Shown piece after piece: positions 5,613-6,622 of a stretch of DNA of 6,622 nucleotides. Position 1 is the first letter of the stretch. Each line of letters begins with the position of its first letter. The notes under the pieces were generated by a model that saw only the letters and a program-made list of their open reading frames with translations, did no database searches and had not been told where the DNA came from. This stretch comes from Candidatus Pollutiaquabacter sp. Its GTDB lineage: Bacteria; Bacteroidota; Bacteroidia; AKYH767-A; 2013-40CM-41-45. Where the stretch lies: assembly GCA_903854075.1 (NCBI GenBank), contig CAINVI010000015.1, forward strand, positions 1 through 6,622, read 5' to 3'. The translations under genes and the position numbers were made by a program.

Positions 5613-6622
5613 ATGGAACGGTTCGTCGTATCAGCCAGAAAATACCGTCCGGTCACCTTTGACACGGTGGTCGGTCAGCCGCATATTACGCAGACCCTGA
5701 AGAACGCCATCAAGAATAACCACTTGGCACAAGCGTTTCTTTTTACGGGTCCACGTGGTGTGGGAAAGACGACCACGGCTCGTATTCTGGCAAAAACCAT
5801 CAACTGTACCAACCAATCGGCAGATATCGAGGCCTGCGACAAATGCGACTCTTGCACCGCGTTCAACTCGGGTCACTCGCTGAATATTTATGAATTAGAC
5901 GCCGCGTCCAACAATTCGGTGGAGGATATTCGCGCCTTGGTCGAGCAAGTGCGCTACGCGCCGCAAATGGGTCGCTATAAAGTGTACATCATCGACGAGG
6001 TACACATGCTCAGCACCAACGCCTTCAATGCGTTCCTGAAGACGCTGGAAGAGCCGCCGCCCTATGCGGTTTTTATTCTGGCGACTACAGAAAAACACAA
6101 GATCATTCCAACCATCCTGTCGCGTTGCCAGATCTTCGACTTCAACCGTATTTCGGTCGACGATATTGCAGGACATTTGGCTAAGATTGCTGTCAAGGAA
6201 AACGTAACGGCGGAAGAAGATGCATTGCATGTGATTGCGCAGAAATCAGACGGCGCCTTGCGTGATGCTTTGTCGATGTTTGATCAACTCGTGAGCTTTG
6301 CCGGCAACAACGTCACCTACAAAGCAGCGATCGACAATCTCAACATTCTCGATTACGATTATTATTTCCGGATTACGGAAAATATCATTGCAGGTAATAC
6401 TGCCGCCGTATTGCTGGCCTTTGACGAAATTCTTTCGAATGGCTTTGATGCACACCACTTCCTGACCGGCATGGCCGCTCATATTCGCGACCTGATGGTT
6501 TGCAAAGATGAAGCGACCGTAACCTTGCTGGAAGTGAGTCCATCGGTACGTGAACGCTTTAAAATCCAGGCGCGGGAATGTCCGGCGAATTGGCTGCTGG
6601 AATTGCTCGAACTTACACACAG
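5613..6622 (+). CDS. dnaX: DNA polymerase III subunit tau/gamma DnaX, N-terminal part (runs off window)
   Basis: DnaX is the ATPase of the replisome clamp loader, which opens the sliding clamp and loads it on primed DNA. The 336 complete codons in the window start MERFVVSARKYRPVTFDTVV, the usual Bacteroidota N-terminus, and cover the AAA+ ATPase and lid plus part of domain III. Motifs: Walker A GPRGVGKTT (46-54), zinc-binding cysteines C65, C75, C78 and C81, Walker B VYIIDEVH (124-131), sensor 1 LATTE (156-160), arginine finger in SRC (170-172), and sensor 2 GALRDALSMFDQ (214-225) with R217. No stop occurs before the edge, and family members are much longer, so the remainder of domain III and any tau C-terminal region lie outside. 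Any frameshift site that makes gamma would also be outside. It diverges from the LOG gene. The start is fixed by the conserved MxxFxVSARKYRP. Confidence 0.96.
   Translation, partial: MERFVVSARKYRPVTFDTVVGQPHITQTLKNAIKNNHLAQAFLFTGPRGVGKTTTARILAKTINCTNQSADIEACDKCDSCTAFNSGHSLNIYELDAASNNSVEDIRALVEQVRYAPQMGRYKVYIIDEVHMLSTNAFNAFLKTLEEPPPYAVFILATTEKHKIIPTILSRCQIFDFNRISVDDIAGHLAKIAVKENVTAEEDALHVIAQKSDGALRDALSMFDQLVSFAGNNVTYKAAIDNLNILDYDYYFRITENIIAGNTAAVLLAFDEILSNGFDAHHFLTGMAAHIRDLMVCKDEATVTLLEVSPSVRERFKIQARECPANWLLELLELTH

Noticed and set aside
5631..6620. Several minus-strand open frames inside dnaX (5631-5876, 5895-6230, 6246-6620)
   Set aside because: All lie opposite the continuous, motif-rich dnaX frame and encode nothing recognisable.

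Overview
The window looks like chromosomal DNA of a member of the Bacteroidota. Three observations support this. None of the confidently placed start codons has a Shine-Dalgarno sequence in the usual position. The best promoter-like sites match the Bacteroidota pattern (TTTG about 20 bp before TAnnTTTG), most clearly upstream of the HU gene. The proteins resemble Bacteroidota forms: a DUF6526 protein, a DnaX beginning MERFVVSARKYRP, a short HU and a VSDLVTDQRVH-type glycosyltransferase start. The genus cannot be read from the sequence.

Layout. Positions 1-78 (minus) hold the first 26 codons of a probable glycosyltransferase. Diverging from it is a small two-helix membrane protein of the DUF6526 family (190-624, plus). 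Their 111-bp spacer carries a perfect inverted repeat that overlaps a promoter-like site. The core of the window, 697-4240 (plus), is an aerobic phenylacetate degradation block: paaA, paaB, paaC, paaD and a paaG-like enoyl-CoA hydratase/isomerase. A strong two-way terminator directly after paaG separates it from the convergent HU gene (4290-4562, minus). Upstream of HU lies a LOG-family (TIGR00730) nucleotide hydrolase (4764-5528, minus). Diverging from that, dnaX (5613 to the window edge, plus) encodes the N-terminal 336 residues of the DNA polymerase III tau/gamma subunit.

How the genes work together. PaaA (di-iron catalytic subunit), PaaB and PaaC form the oxygenase part of ring-1,2-phenylacetyl-CoA epoxidase. 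PaaD is a MIP18-type metal-cluster maturation factor thought to serve that complex. PaaG then isomerises the ring epoxide to the oxepin. The reductase PaaE, the ligase PaaK, the ring-opening enzyme PaaZ and the later beta-oxidation genes (paaF, paaH, paaJ) are not in this window. The HU, LOG and dnaX genes are housekeeping neighbours with no evident link to phenylacetate.

Nothing here is clearly a new biological system. The points most worth a second look are regulatory: the inverted repeat in the 79-189 spacer, the lack of a recognisable promoter directly before paaA, the absence of paaE, and a dnaX start that may be almost leaderless.
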